Shown here in pieces: positions 1 to 11,982 of a stretch of 64,000 nucleotides of DNA (position 1 is its first letter; every line of letters begins with the position of its first letter). The notes below the pieces were generated by a model, which saw only the letters and a list, made by a program, of their open reading frames with translations, did not search any database and had not been told where the DNA came from. Made by a program: the position numbers and the translations under genes. Origin of the DNA: Rotaria sordida (taxonomy: Eukaryota; Rotifera; Eurotatoria; Philodinida; Philodinidae); the NCBI GenBank assembly GCA_905250125.1, contig CAJNOL010000109.1, positions 62,001 through 126,000 on the forward strand, in the 5' to 3' direction.

Positions 1-2464
1 ATCTTGATTAATATTTACATTTTGTCGTATTGTATTAGTTGAATTTTGTTTTTGTTCTTCATCTAACATTGATATAACATATTTTCGTAATTTTCTTAAT
101 TCTTTTTGTTGTCTTTTTATTTTTTTTAATATTATATTAACTTTAGTTATTTTATCTTCATCAGTCATATTTGTTGATACTCTTCTTATCATATTTGTTA
201 TTTGTGAAATTCGATTAGTTTCTATTGTATCAGCTTCAAAAATCCAATCCGATGGTAATTCTTCATGATTAGTATTATAAATATTTGAAATTGATTCAGA
301 TTCAATTATTTGTTTATCTTCAATTTTATTATTTGATTGTTTTTTTTTCTTTGTAAATTTTTTCTGTAATCGTTTTCGATGTTTTAATACTTTTTTTTGT
401 TCAACATCGGCAACATTTAATTCATTGACTAACATAACACATTGTTCATTGAGATCGTTTTGATTTTGTTGTGTTGATTTTTTAATTGTTGAAGAAATCA
501 TAAGAGGAAGACGAGATGGAGGAGAAAGTGGTGATGATAATTCTTCGACTTCATCACAATTATCAATAAGAAAACCTGAGTGAGGTAAGATGTTTGAATT
601 TGTTCGCAAAGTTGGTTCACAATCGATGATCTAATAAATATGAAAATTAAAAAAAAAATCTATCACTTTTTTTTGTTTTTATTCGTTGTGAATTCATAAA
701 ATGGGAAAAGGAGGGGATGATATTTTATGCATTTTTTTAAAAGCGCTCTGTCAAAAATCAATTTTGGGCCACATGTATGAAAATGACATGAAATTTTCAA
801 CCCTATATCATGATGTTCAACAAACAAGAATCAAAAATAGCGGATTTGACAACTTGAAATTCTCTATGGTTATTCATTTTATAGATTTAATTTCTATTGT
901 ATTTGAAAGAGAATGTCAGATTGCAGATTCTTCATTTCGTCGGTTCAATCATGAGATTAGCCTGCTATAAACATTGATTTTTATCGTTTAGTAAACTTCC
1001 AAATACACAGTATCCTTTCTCTCAACGAATTTTGATATATACTGTTGAGTTTTGTTTAAACTTAGAATTCAATTAGATCATACTTTTTTTGAATCTTCAT
1101 CCTATTCTAACTCTACCAGATCAATAATACTACCGTCCTACTGATTGACATCTACAATAAGATCCTCTAGCTACATTAAAAATCAAAATTCACAATATTC
1201 AAAAGGAGTAAGAATGTACAGTAGAAATCTTAAATTCATACAATGTTTTAGAAGATTCTAGAATAATCTAAGCACTGTTATTATTGACTTGCCTTTTCTT
1301 TCATTGCTAGGAAAACGCACACAATGATCTTTGGTTTTCCTTCTCCCATCGCTGGTTGCTAGAGCCTATGAGAGAGCTGGAAAAATCTCGATTTAAACTT
1401 ATACTCTCTATTTTCATCAAAAATATGTGTTAGTTTCACAAAAATAGTCATCTATTGATAGAAATGCTTTTTTCTTTTAATATAATAGTAAAAAAGCTTA
1501 ATTCAAAAAAAACGGACACTAAAGAGCTTCACATGCTCTTTCAAATAAAAAGAAGCAATTGATTACAATGAAACTTCGAGTATCTTGGGATGTAAGATCA
1601 AAAAGGCATCTATTTCAAACAGAAAATGAGGAAAATTATCAAAACCTTCAGTAAAACAGAAGGAACCAAATAAAAACTCATATTGTTGATGAAAGATTAG
1701 ACTACGAACTATCTTCTATTTCGACTTTTCTGACGAAAATTGACTGATAAGGATGCTTAATATGAAATAAAACCTAAATGTATACATACGGATGGTGGTG
1801 GTGTTGGTAATAATTGTAGATTTGAACATTTGTCATTCGTTGTTGGTAGAGAATTATTAAATAAAATTCTTTCTATTGCACTAACATCATTATAATTATT
1901 AGTATCAGTAATGAAATGAAATGAACTTCCATTAAAATTATTATTATTATTATCTGTTGCATTCATTGTTGTTGATATCTGATCATTAGCAAAACGTATT
2001 CGATCAAATGTTGATGAATTTATAGAAGATTTTTGTTGTTGTTGTTGTTGTTGTGGCATACGAAGCATTGTTTCTAAATATTGTGTTTTTTGTTCAGTAC
2101 TTTCATTTGTTTTTGTTTTTTTTACTGAACGTATCCATGATTCACGTTCATGTGGTATAGCTGTAAGTAATGTTGATGAATTAATTGTTTTTGTATTCAT
2201 CAATGGTAAAGGTGATGAATCAGAAAAATATGAATACATATTTGAATTTGATTGTTGATATTGATATTGTTGATTTGAAAAATTTATCTGATTATTATTA
2301 TTATTATTATTATTATTATGTAATCGATCATCACAATAAGATGATGAATATTGATAATGATGTTTATATTGTCGATTATTATTATCATCATCATATTGTC
2401 TATCATGATAATTTTTATTTCCATAATATGAACGATATCGCTGTTTATCGTCCATTTTATTCAT
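1..2464 (-). CDS. Unrecognised Asn/Gln-rich protein with C-terminal basic coiled coil (partial)
   Basis: Two coding exons are visible: 2464-1790 (ATG at 2464, reading Met-Asn-Lys-Met-Asp-Asp) and 630-1. They join in phase 0 across intron 1789-631 (donor GTATGT, acceptor TTTATTAG). The gene continues past the left edge; about 435 codons lie in the window. The first exon is rich in Tyr, Asn, Gln and Asp, with runs of nine Asn and about seven Gln. The second exon holds an acidic/Ser-Pro stretch, then a Lys-rich helix, and near the window edge a predicted amphipathic helical segment (WIFEADTIETNRISQITNM, then a Lys/Arg/Glu/Leu-rich stretch) that looks like a coiled coil. I do not recognise the family. 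An acceptor-like ATTAG two bases before the ATG suggests a 5' UTR intron or a trans-splice site. It is read in the same direction as TDG, starting 589 bp beyond the TDG stop. Confidence 0.6.
631..1789 (-). other. Large intron of the left-edge gene
   Basis: About 1.16 kb of AT-rich intron bounded by a GTATGT donor (1789-1788) and a TTTATTAG acceptor just above 630. A plus-strand open frame at 701-970 has no homology that I recognise and looks like chance. I see no structured RNA or element. Confidence 0.5.
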
Positions 2465-3053
2465 ATCTAATAAGTAAAGAAAAACAAAAAAAAAAAAAAA
2501 ACATCTAAATATTCTTTGCTTCTTTTTTTTTTTTTTGTTGTCTGTCAGCGAGATCGAAATATGACAAATAAATTTTATTTTTTCATTAGAAAGCGTCGAA
2601 CAATATAAAGAAAACCAAAAAAAACAAAACGCAAACACCGAGAACAAAAGAGAAGATACATGCACAAGAACAAAAAACATCTGTTAAAAAAAGAAAAACG
2701 AAACATAATTTATATATACATACAAAAGATTTTAGAGAATACTCTAAATTATATTCGAAATACATATAAAGAAGAACAAAAAATAGAACGCTGTACAAAA
2801 CGAGGCAAAGCAAAGTATTTATTTTTCTTCATTCTAAATATTTTCGTTTTGTTTATGAGACAACAAAAAGAAGAGAGATTCTATCAACGAGAATACAAAA
2901 CAAAAAACAAAAGAAGTTTATCTACAAACTAAAAGAATACGAACGACAATATTGTATTGAAATATAAGTATAATGCACAAATGGAAGAGTCATTCGTGAA
3001 GAAAAATCATTGAACGAAAAAGACAAAAATATTTTTTTGTTTTGTTTTGTGTT
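2465..3053. other. Intergenic: TDG 3' end to left-edge gene 5' end
   Basis: 589 bp of AT-rich DNA with A and T homopolymers. It would hold the TDG 3' UTR (minus strand, below 3054) and the 5' region of the left-edge gene. The only signal I can support is an acceptor-like TTACTTATTAG on the minus strand ending at 2467. Open frames on both strands are low-complexity and not credible. Confidence 0.5.
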
Positions 3054-6000
3054 TTATAAATCATTTATTGATACATATCTTAAACGTTTATGTAATGATG
3101 GTGAATTTTCATCAATCATAAATGAAAAACGATATTGTTCATTATTTATTATATTTGTTTCACGTTCATAACGAACATATAAACAATCATCATTTGAACG
3201 TTTTTCAATTGAATTTATATTTGATATTTTTGGAAGAATAATAGTTGATGAATTGTTTGATGTTGAAGAAATTTGACATGATGATATGGGTTTTATTGTT
3301 GATGGTACAACAATTAATGTTTGTTTTGGTATTAATTGATGACTAGATAAAGAATCTTTTAAAGAAATTTTTTGTGTACGAAGTGGTAATGATGATGATG
3401 ATGATGATGAATTAAGTATTGTATCAAATGATGGTAATGGTTCTGAAGTATTATTTATTAATGGACGTGAAATAATTTGAGATATTGAAGAATTTTGATG
3501 ATCGATTGATGATAATGATGATTGAGGAGGATGATGAATTACATAAGATGCTATTGGTGATGAACGAGAATTTGAAACTAAGAAAAAAAAAAATTAAAAT
3601 TAGATTTTTCTGTCGATGAAATATTGAAGATACCTAGTGATCCATAAGGGATGAAGGTTTCTGTATTCTCTCTAGTTTCCATAGATTCGAATTGAACTTC
3701 TTTTCAAAAGATTAAGCGTTTAATTCTCTACAAAAATATATACAAATGCATGTCACAGAGATGAAAGTTATCGTAGTAATACTCCAGATATAATAACATC
3801 AACAACTTTCAAGGACAAACTACAGTTCTCTTGTATGTATGTGTTTTTATATCGAACTATATAGACAAATTGTATACTATCCATTTTGTAGAGCTTCAAT
3901 ATTTTATTACTATATTCAAGAATTTTCAAATCGTATTGCATAAAATACAGAAGTCGCAAAAAGTTCTGTCATCAAGTAAAAAGTACTTCAACTTTAATTC
4001 TATGTGAAGGAATGGGGTCAACATAGACTTTTTCTTCAGACAAAGATATTTTAACATACAAAAAACAAATCCTATGACGTTAAACCCCCTTATTCGATGA
4101 CAGCGCTCACGAGAAAACCTCTTTAGCTGCTTTCTTCCAATTTGAATGATTTTTTTTGCATATAGATACTATATAGTATTCTAGTAAAATTACGATAACG
4201 ATTTGGGTTTCTATTGAAGCTATCGAATTTTTAATATTCTAAAGCTTTGATAGTTTAGTCAAATGTTAATAGAAACCGAAATATTTTTACGATTTTTATG
4301 AGAACACTATGTAGCATCTATAGACAAAAAAACCAATGAAATTGAAAAGATGTAGGTGAACAGATTGCCTCATCAGCTTTATCTTTCTCACCAATAAAAA
4401 CGTTATGTCAAATGGTTTTAGTTTGTCTAATTTATGAAATAATCTTTACATGATCCTTGGTAGGAATTGTCGAAAAGTGTCCAATATCCTCAGCTAATTT
4501 GAAATTATCTCCAGCGAGTGCTCTATTTTAATCAAATTTTTATTGAAAATTTCACGATTGCAGTCATCAAGGGAGAAGAGATTCATGCTGAGATCATCGC
4601 AAATAATGGAGACTACCCCACGCCTCAGATTTACAGCACATTGAAGTGCACCATCTGTGACAGAATATAGAGATACAAATCTTTATTTGTTAATAAGAAA
4701 ATGAAGGTTAATGCATTTAAATAGTGGAAAACCATAAAAGTATCAAAAGAAGCTTCTTAAAAGCGTTAAGAAAAAAATCACTGTTTTCATCATAAATTCT
4801 TGACATTAAGACCTATCGATCTCAAGTTACTGCTTGTGATAAAGATTTATCGAGCTCTATTTTTAGTCAAAATATCACGTAAAATGATTGAAGTTTATTT
4901 ATTTTTTACTCAATAGCGGAACTTCTTGTGATTACTGTTAACGTTACTTTTTTTTCAAATTAAAAAACACGATTGTTTTTTTATTTGAAATAAATAACGT
5001 ATATTTAGTCCTGAGTTTATACAATAAGATTTTGTTATGAAAATTCTTGAACGTAGTAATAAAATATTGCAGTTCTACACAATGGATGATACAATTTATC
5101 TTTTTGTAGTTCGACATAAAAGCACATAAATACAGAACAAACTGTATTTTATGTTTGAAAATTGATGATGCTAAATCTTTTGAAAAAAAAAATACAGAGA
5201 CCCTCATTCTGTATATATCATCTATTAATTTACTTGTTGAAGTATTATTTGAAGATGAAGGTATTGAATAAGAGATAGATTGTGATTGTGAATGTTGTCC
5301 TCCAATAAAAATAGTTTGTGTTTGTTGAGATTGAGATGATGATGAATTAAATCCTCCACTAGCTAATGCAGCAAGTACAGCTGCATTTGTACATGAAGAT
5401 GAATTATCAATAAAAGAATTTGTTGATAAACGTTGTTGGTGATTTATTGTTGTTGTTGGTGGTGGTGGTGATGGTGAATAATATCCATTATTTTGTAGAT
5501 AAACACGTTGTGTTTGTTGATCATAATTAAGTAAATTTTCATTTTGTTGATGATGATTTGTATTATGTAAAATAGACATTGTTTGTGTTGTTAATGCATC
5601 TGTATTAAAAACTAAATTTGATGATGGTGATGAACAAATTATTTGTTGAGATGATGATGATGGTGATGATATATATTTAGATATCATTTGTCCAGATGGA
5701 ATTTTATCACCATAACATTTAAGTGTTTCAGCTGATAATTCAGAAAATGGTTTATTACTTATACGTATTACTGTTTTTTGTAAAACATCATCGGTATCTT
5801 TTATTTTTATATCAGGAAATGTTATTTCAGCTTCATTTAATGAATGTAATGAACCATTTACAAAATCACGTAATTTTCTTAAACCAATATAAAATGGTAA
5901 TTTATCTTCAGCACGTGGTAATTGAGAACAACGAGCACTTGATGATGGCATTACAAATACATGCTATTAAAAAATAAAATAAAATGTATTATTTCTTTTA

Positions 6001-9000
6001 ATTAAAACTAAAACAATAAATAGAGTTTTTTTGTTTTTGACTTAATAAACGATTAGAATTCATATTTTTTAACATTTATATTAGGTTGAGATGTATGGAG
6101 ACCAAAAATTTAATATAATCTGTTCAGTTAAAATGGTTCAAGCAAAGTCAAAGTTTCATAAAATATCTTTCGAGTACAAAACAATTAATTGAATTCATTC
6201 AAAAGAAAAAAATTGATATCCATTTCGGTATGTTTTCAATCAATTTTTTTTAGCATAAAGTGTTCTAAACGGGCTTCTGTTAATTTGTATCGTATTCCGA
6301 ATAATCTTTTCAATACTTAAGAAAATGAAAATAATAGTAATACCATTGAAAATTAAGCAACAGCTGAATATTAATGAATCATCTTCTCTCATTTTTGATT
6401 ATTCTCAATTTATTTCTAATGCATAACTGATATCTTTTAAATGAGACATTAATTGTCTTTGAATGGAAAATATTTTCAATGAAATATATAGATATGTATA
6501 ACCAATTTTGTTGATGAATCTGATTTGATCCAATTTTTTTCTAATTGGTCAGCACATCTCAAAATAACACACTATATACTAATGAGAGAATATAAGTTAA
6601 GATTGTTTTACTGAATTTTCGATCTAATATTAGATATATACCGAAAAATCAAAGACCAATATTTTGATGTGAAATTTTGCTCAAAAATAGATTGAATGAC
6701 CATTAGAATATCTTCAAAGTTTCAGCCGAAAAGAATATTCCCTTGTCGAGATATTCAATTTCAAAAAAAAAATAGTTGTTTGTCACAGACATATCACAAA
6801 AAATTGAATATCTTGACGAAAGAACATTCTTTTCGGCTCAAACCTTCAAGATATTCTATAGATCATTAGACACGTAAATTCAGTAAAACAATCTTAACTT
6901 AGCCATGGAGACAAATTCTTCTAGACTGATCAAGATGTCCTTGTCGACGCAATATTCTCTTACGCGTCAAGTATCAGTTCCGACAGCTTCCTCATTTCAA
7001 AAAAAAAACAACAACATAGGATGAATATAGTTAGAAAATTCATTAGAAAGATCAAGTTTATATTTTAATGTACTCGGCATAGACTTTCTTGTAAACAAAA
7101 AATAATAATCATATGGAAGTGATATCCTGAGGATGTACATATGGTAGACATATGTATTCTAATCAACCCGAAAACAAAACAAAAAAAAGAAACTCTATTT
7201 ATTGCTTATTTTCTTTATAAAGATTCTTACTGTATCTGTACCAAGAAATAAATCAGGTTGTTTTCCATAATGAAAATGTTTATTACCAGCATAAACTTCA
7301 TAGATACCTAAAATAATATAATTTATTTATTAATCAAAAATCATTCATGAATTATATTCAAACCTCGTCCATTAAATGCAACAATTTTAGGTCTATACAT
7401 TTTAATTTTTTGCATTAAAATTTCAGCACCAGCAGTTATTTCATCTCTATATACATATATTATATGAAAAAATAAAAAAATCTAAAATATTTTATTTATT
7501 CTACTTTGTAATATCTGATCCAGCTTTTGTTGGTCTTTGTACAATATTTGTAAAACCAATACCATATTGTGGCATACGATAATCATCATTAGCACTAAGT
7601 GCATTTGGTATTAAACCTGACATATGTAATAATTTCCAAAAATGATTTCCTGGTCCACCATAATGATGTCCTTTATGTACAGCATAAAGACTTGGATTAA
7701 TTCCTACCTACAAAAAAAAGGAAAATAATTAATATAGACCACTTCACAAAATAGAAGCACTAGAAATTCTATTGTATCTAAACAATTTTAGAAAATTTCG
7801 CAGATGTTATTAAATTAATCTCGGCCAGGTGCCATTTACATATAAAAAAATATTTCTTCAGGCGTCAAACATTCATAATCTCTAGAAATAAATTTCATTT
7901 TTCATCGATGTTTGAAATCACGATCACTATATATTCTGTAACCGCTACTTTTTGTCTGAGAATAGGTATTTGAACATTATTACATATTAACCAATTTATA
8001 ATTCTTCTGATTGTAATATCATGATATGATGTGGATCAGAGACTGTTACAGGGCATTTTTTTTTCTCGTCGTGTCCTATCCTTAGGGTATGTAAATTGAA
8101 ATCACTTATGGAATGGGTTGGTAATATAACGAAAAATTTTTAGCATGTTTATATTCAGTGCTCATATCTTTAAAATTTGACGATTAAAAATCAGATTATA
8201 ATAGAATACGAATAATATCATTTTAATTTATTCTTGATTTTTCCACATGACACTAGTACCATATTCATGCAAAAAAAAAAAGAAAAGATATTCGTCAATG
8301 ACAACAGGGATTCTTTGTAAGTAGTTATCAGCATTTAATTGAGTCAAAATCTTTCATCAACATTTAGCAACAAGTCAAGATTCATTTTATTATTATTTGC
8401 TTGACGCACTACTTATAATTTAATAAGAGGTGTTGAATATCCTCGAAATCGAAAAAGTCTATGTGGAACGATGATAATTTCGAACAAATATCATATACAC
8501 AAGTTCTAATGAAACCAATCGAAAACATAAAATCATCATTAGCTCATGTTTACATTTAGGAAACAATTTTTTCTGAAAAACTATTATCAAAACACACATT
8601 ATTTTGTCCTGACGATGATCTCTGATCTGAAACTAGGACTTCTGCTCTACCGATTTATAAGAAAAGTTTTCATTCTCAAAAAAAAATACATCTTCAGTAA
8701 AGTTGGCTATCATCTTTTTTTTTTTACTATTCTAATTATCGATGAAACTAAATCATATTCGAACTTCTATTGCAACAAGAGATGTAAATTAAAAAAAAAA
8801 AACATAATAGCATACGAAAACAATATCAAGATTTGGTTGAAGAATATCTGATAGAACACGTTTAGTTAATTCTTCTTCTGTTGTACCATCAAAACGATTT
8901 GGATTTGTTGATGGTATTGAAGATTTTCTTTTATTATTAATTGTTGGTATTTGTGATTGTGGTGATAATGATGGTGAAGTATTTTTATTAATTAATGTTG

Positions 9001-11982
9001 ACATTGATGGTAATAATGGTGATGATGAAGGTGATGAAACAACATTCATTACTGGTGATATCACTGTATTTGAACAAGTTGATGTTGTAGAAATTTGTGA
9101 TGAAGAAACTTCAGTATTTACATTAATAATTCTAATTTAAATAATATAAAAAAATAATATAATAATTTTTTTTATTATTTTAATTAAAAAAAAAACAAAA
9201 ATATATACTCTTGAGATTTTGATTCATTTTCACTATCACGTTTAAGTGATTGTCGTAATTTTGCAAGAAATACTTCTGCAACTTCATCGGAACCCAGTGA
9301 ACTTTTTAAAGCACTATACAAAAAAAAAAAGAATATAGAAAAAATTTTATTTCGTAAAATAATTCTTATATATACTTAAGATCACCGCCTGCTTCCAAAT
9401 TTTTTTTAAATGTTTGCATTAAAACATTTTTTACACTATCTAATGCTTCATCTAAAAGTTCTTTTGTATGACTAAAAGAAAAATAAAAAAAGTAATTTTG
9501 AAATATACAATAGAAGATAGAAATTTAACTAACGTTTCAGCAGTTTGATCTGTTGTTTTTTGTTGTGATATTGAATTATTATTATCTGTATTTATATTTG
9601 ATAACATATTTGTAATATGTGGTGTAGTTAATGATTTATATGATGAATCATTATGATGACCATTTGTATGTATTGTTTCAGAATAATTTGTTAATGAAAT
9701 ATCATTTGTTATTGAACATTTTTCTTGTTCATTTATTAAATATTCTGTTGACATTGAATTTTTACTTGTTATTAATTCACCATTTTCATTTTTTTTAAGT
9801 TTAATTAATAATTGTCGATTTGTTTCATTTTCAACTATTGATGAAATTCTAAATAAATAAATAAATAAAACAAAATATATACACACAAGGCGAAGAACAA
9901 AATAAAGATACGTATAAATATATTGAACTATGTATATACATATGTGTTTGTAGCCAATTGTGTTCGTTGACAGGAGGAAAGAAAATAAACGGGAGAGAAG
10001 AAAAAAAAAAGGAAACCGTACATTCCAACTCAAACAAGCCGGATATGTATATATATATATATATATATTTGCTTAAGCATATAAGCACATAGAAGAGAGA
10101 GAGAGAGAAAAAAAAATGTATAGAAGGTCTTATATTCAAAGGTGAAAATATCAAATTACCCATTCGCTGAATTTGTAGTTGTCATAGTTAAACTATCTCG
10201 ACGAATTTTAAGAACTAATGGTGAAGTTAAAGATTGTTCAGTTGTTATACAATGTTCTTGTTGTGTACTATTTAAAAACAAAAAAAAAGATCATCAATAA
10301 TTTTTCATTTATTATTTGTAGAATGAATAACTTACCCAATAATTTGTTTTTCTTGTTGACTAGACATATAATCATTATTTAAGTCAGTATTTGATCTAAA
10401 ACAAAAAAAAAAAAAATTAAAGTATATTATAGAAATTAATGACTATTAAGAAGCTTTTGTTTTTATAGGTAAATAACAAGGACAAATCATGATGTACTAA
10501 AGAAAAGAAATTATTATTTCATATTTTGTTTTGCTCGAATGATTTTATATGATCATAGAAAATAGAAATAAAATCTATTAATATTTTACAATCAATCAAA
10601 TATTATACAGATATCCAGGGTATCCCATTATTATCAATGACTTAGAAGGTCAATTGAAAAACTTTTGCTCAAATTTTTAGTTCATGACTAGAAATATGCG
10701 GGACCAAGTTTTCTTTTGTTCCCAATCTTGGTAACTTCTTTTCTAGTAATCTCAGTCTAGAGAGAAAAAATTCTTTAATATTTATTTAGTCGACGACTAG
10801 CATATTCTTAGGTTATCTCTCTGGAATCATGTTTCAATTGATGATTCTCGGCAACTTATCTTTCCCATAGTCTCGGTCCCACATATCTCTACCTTTTGGA
10901 AATACCAGTAGACCTATGTATTTTATTATTTTTTTTGTATCAACTGTATAAATCAATAGATGGTATTTTCTTAGCAAATGTGAATAAAATATTACTGAAA
11001 GGAATTTGTAATTTAAGGTTAGATCTTATGGTAATAGAAAAGACTATGGAATTCAATGTAGAAAGTATTATATTAATAATTTTACTTACATGTTATTACT
11101 AACATTATCATTTGATAATGATTTTTTACTACGTTTAGCTGGACGAGTTATATTTTCTGACAACATTGAACTAAAATTGTAATTAAATTAAATAATAAAA
11201 AAAAAATAAAATTGTGTTTTTATTATATACTCTGTATATTCTTCATCATTATGATCAGTACTACCATTAATAAATGGATTTTTTAATTTGACACGAAGTG
11301 TTGAAGGTGATGTTGTTATAATACTAGTACTTTCATTATTTCGAATAATTGATGATGATGAAATTGGAAGTCCATCATCGATAGTTTCTGTTGATAAATG
11401 ACTAGTAACAAATAGAAAGAAAAAAAACAATTAACCATTAATTAATAATAGAAAATAAAAAAAAATTTACTTACGATGTATGAGGAAGTATAACATCGGG
11501 ATGATGATCGTCGTATTTTTTCAATTTTAAAACTATTGGTGCTGGTGCTGTTTGTGTTCTAAGAATAAATATTTTAGAAAAAAAATTGTAGAAAATTTGA
11601 ACGAACAGAAGAATATTTAGAGATGTAAAAGAAATTCTAATGTTTTGGATTTTACTCGAATAAAGACAAGAAATATTAACTAAGTTGAAATCTAATGAGA
11701 CTTTAATAATTATCATTCATTGTATGTGTGTGTTGAGAAAATATAACATTTTTTGCTAAAATTAAACAGTATTATGAGTTTTACATCATAAAACTCATTG
11801 AATTGTTTACAAGTTTATCATTTCTATTAAAAGCAGAATCCGATCTGACACCATAGCAACTCCGCCTTAATCATAATCTATTCATTATTTCAAGGATAAG
11901 TTATATCTCAATTTTTCATTAAAATATTTATTGAAAAGAAGAAACATTCGAAATAAATTTCTTACGTAAATTGATCATTCAT
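3054..11982 (-). CDS. TDG: Thymine DNA glycosylase (TDG/MUG family) with long N- and C-terminal extensions
   Basis: Base-excision glycosylase removing T or oxidised 5-methylcytosine opposite G (known family role; nuclear). Exons: 11982-11966, 11558-11475, 11401-11231, 11170-11090, 10395-10336, 10267-10160, 9848-9534, 9471-9376, 9313-9209, 9131-8816, 7707-7505, 7446-7364, 7307-7231, 5963-5234, 3577-3054. Total 2970 nt, 989 aa, in frame throughout. The glycosylase domain spans about residues 427-610. Catalytic-loop VGINPSLYAVHKGHHYGGPG opens exon 11, with the expected catalytic Asn at 455; MPSSSAR (about 577-583) is the conserved DNA-binding loop. The N-terminus has four V/L-K-L/I-K/R motifs (about 14-20, 68-75, 154-161, 186-193), a basic NLS-like RPAKRSKKS (100-108) and a helical stretch (about 279-345). 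The roughly 380-residue tail is Ser/Gln/Asn-rich until a more ordered C-terminus. At more than twice the length of human TDG (410 aa) it is unusually large. Domain identity is firm; N-terminal exons rest on splice-phase agreement. Confidence 0.9.
3578..5233 (-). other. TDG intron 14 (1.66 kb)
   Basis: Bounded by ACAA|GTAAAT and TTCTTAG|TTTC. Reading straight through the donor gives an open frame to 4944, but that extension is AT-rich and low in codon structure, so I treat it as intron. It carries the inverted-repeat element at 4118-4357. Confidence 0.6.
4118..4357. repeat. Inverted-repeat (foldback/MITE-like) element in TDG intron
   Basis: The left part (around 4140-4240) and the reverse complement of the right part (around 4250-4350) match imperfectly along their length. 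Shared pieces include ATAGATACTA/ATAGATGCTA, GGTTTCTATT, and CGATAGCTT/CGAATTTTTAATATTC. The two halves meet with almost no loop. The same sequence family recurs at 39421-39920 in an MSH6 intron. No coding capacity is seen. Confidence 0.65.
5964..7230 (-). other. TDG intron 13 (1.27 kb)
   Basis: Phase-0 intron between ACA and CAT, with donor GTAAGA and acceptor TTAATAG. It holds a long inverted repeat at 6593-6901; the remainder is AT-rich without recognisable features. Confidence 0.6.
6593..6901. repeat. Long inverted repeat (foldback element) in TDG intron
   Basis: The outer arms read TAAGTTAAGATTGTTTTACT on the left and its reverse complement at the right end. The inner arms share TAGAATATCTT, AGCCGAAAAGAAT and AAGATATTCAA/GAGATATTCAA as reverse complements over about 55 bp, on either side of an A-rich loop near 6760-6800. 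The left arm has an extra AT-rich segment around 6625-6690. Structure is that of a MITE or foldback element; no ORF. Confidence 0.75.
7708..8815 (-). other. TDG intron 10 (1.1 kb)
   Basis: Phase-0 intron splitting the glycosylase core immediately before the catalytic-loop exon; donor GTATGC, acceptor TTTTTGTAG. An open frame at 8546-8851 on the plus strand is antisense or intronic and not credible. No element recognised. Confidence 0.55.
10396..11089 (-). other. TDG intron 4 (694 bp) with a small repeat structure
   Basis: Donor GTAAGT, acceptor TTTTAG. Inside, about 10694-10886, short inverted ends (ATATGCGGGACC versus the reverse complement of GGTCCCACATAT) enclose a diverged direct repeat (ATCTTGGTAACTT / ATTCTCGGCAACTT). 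This could be a small, decayed MITE. The plus-strand open frame at 10896-11102 is not credible. Confidence 0.4.

Noticed and set aside
4944-5233. Open-frame continuation of the TDG exon past 5234
   Set aside because: A strong GTAAAT donor lies at the boundary; the exon at 3577-3054 joins in phase and ends in a good stop, and the continuation has intron-like composition.
10896-11102. Plus-strand small ORF in the TDG intron
   Set aside because: It overlaps the antisense of a supported TDG exon and has hydrophobic AT-driven composition only.
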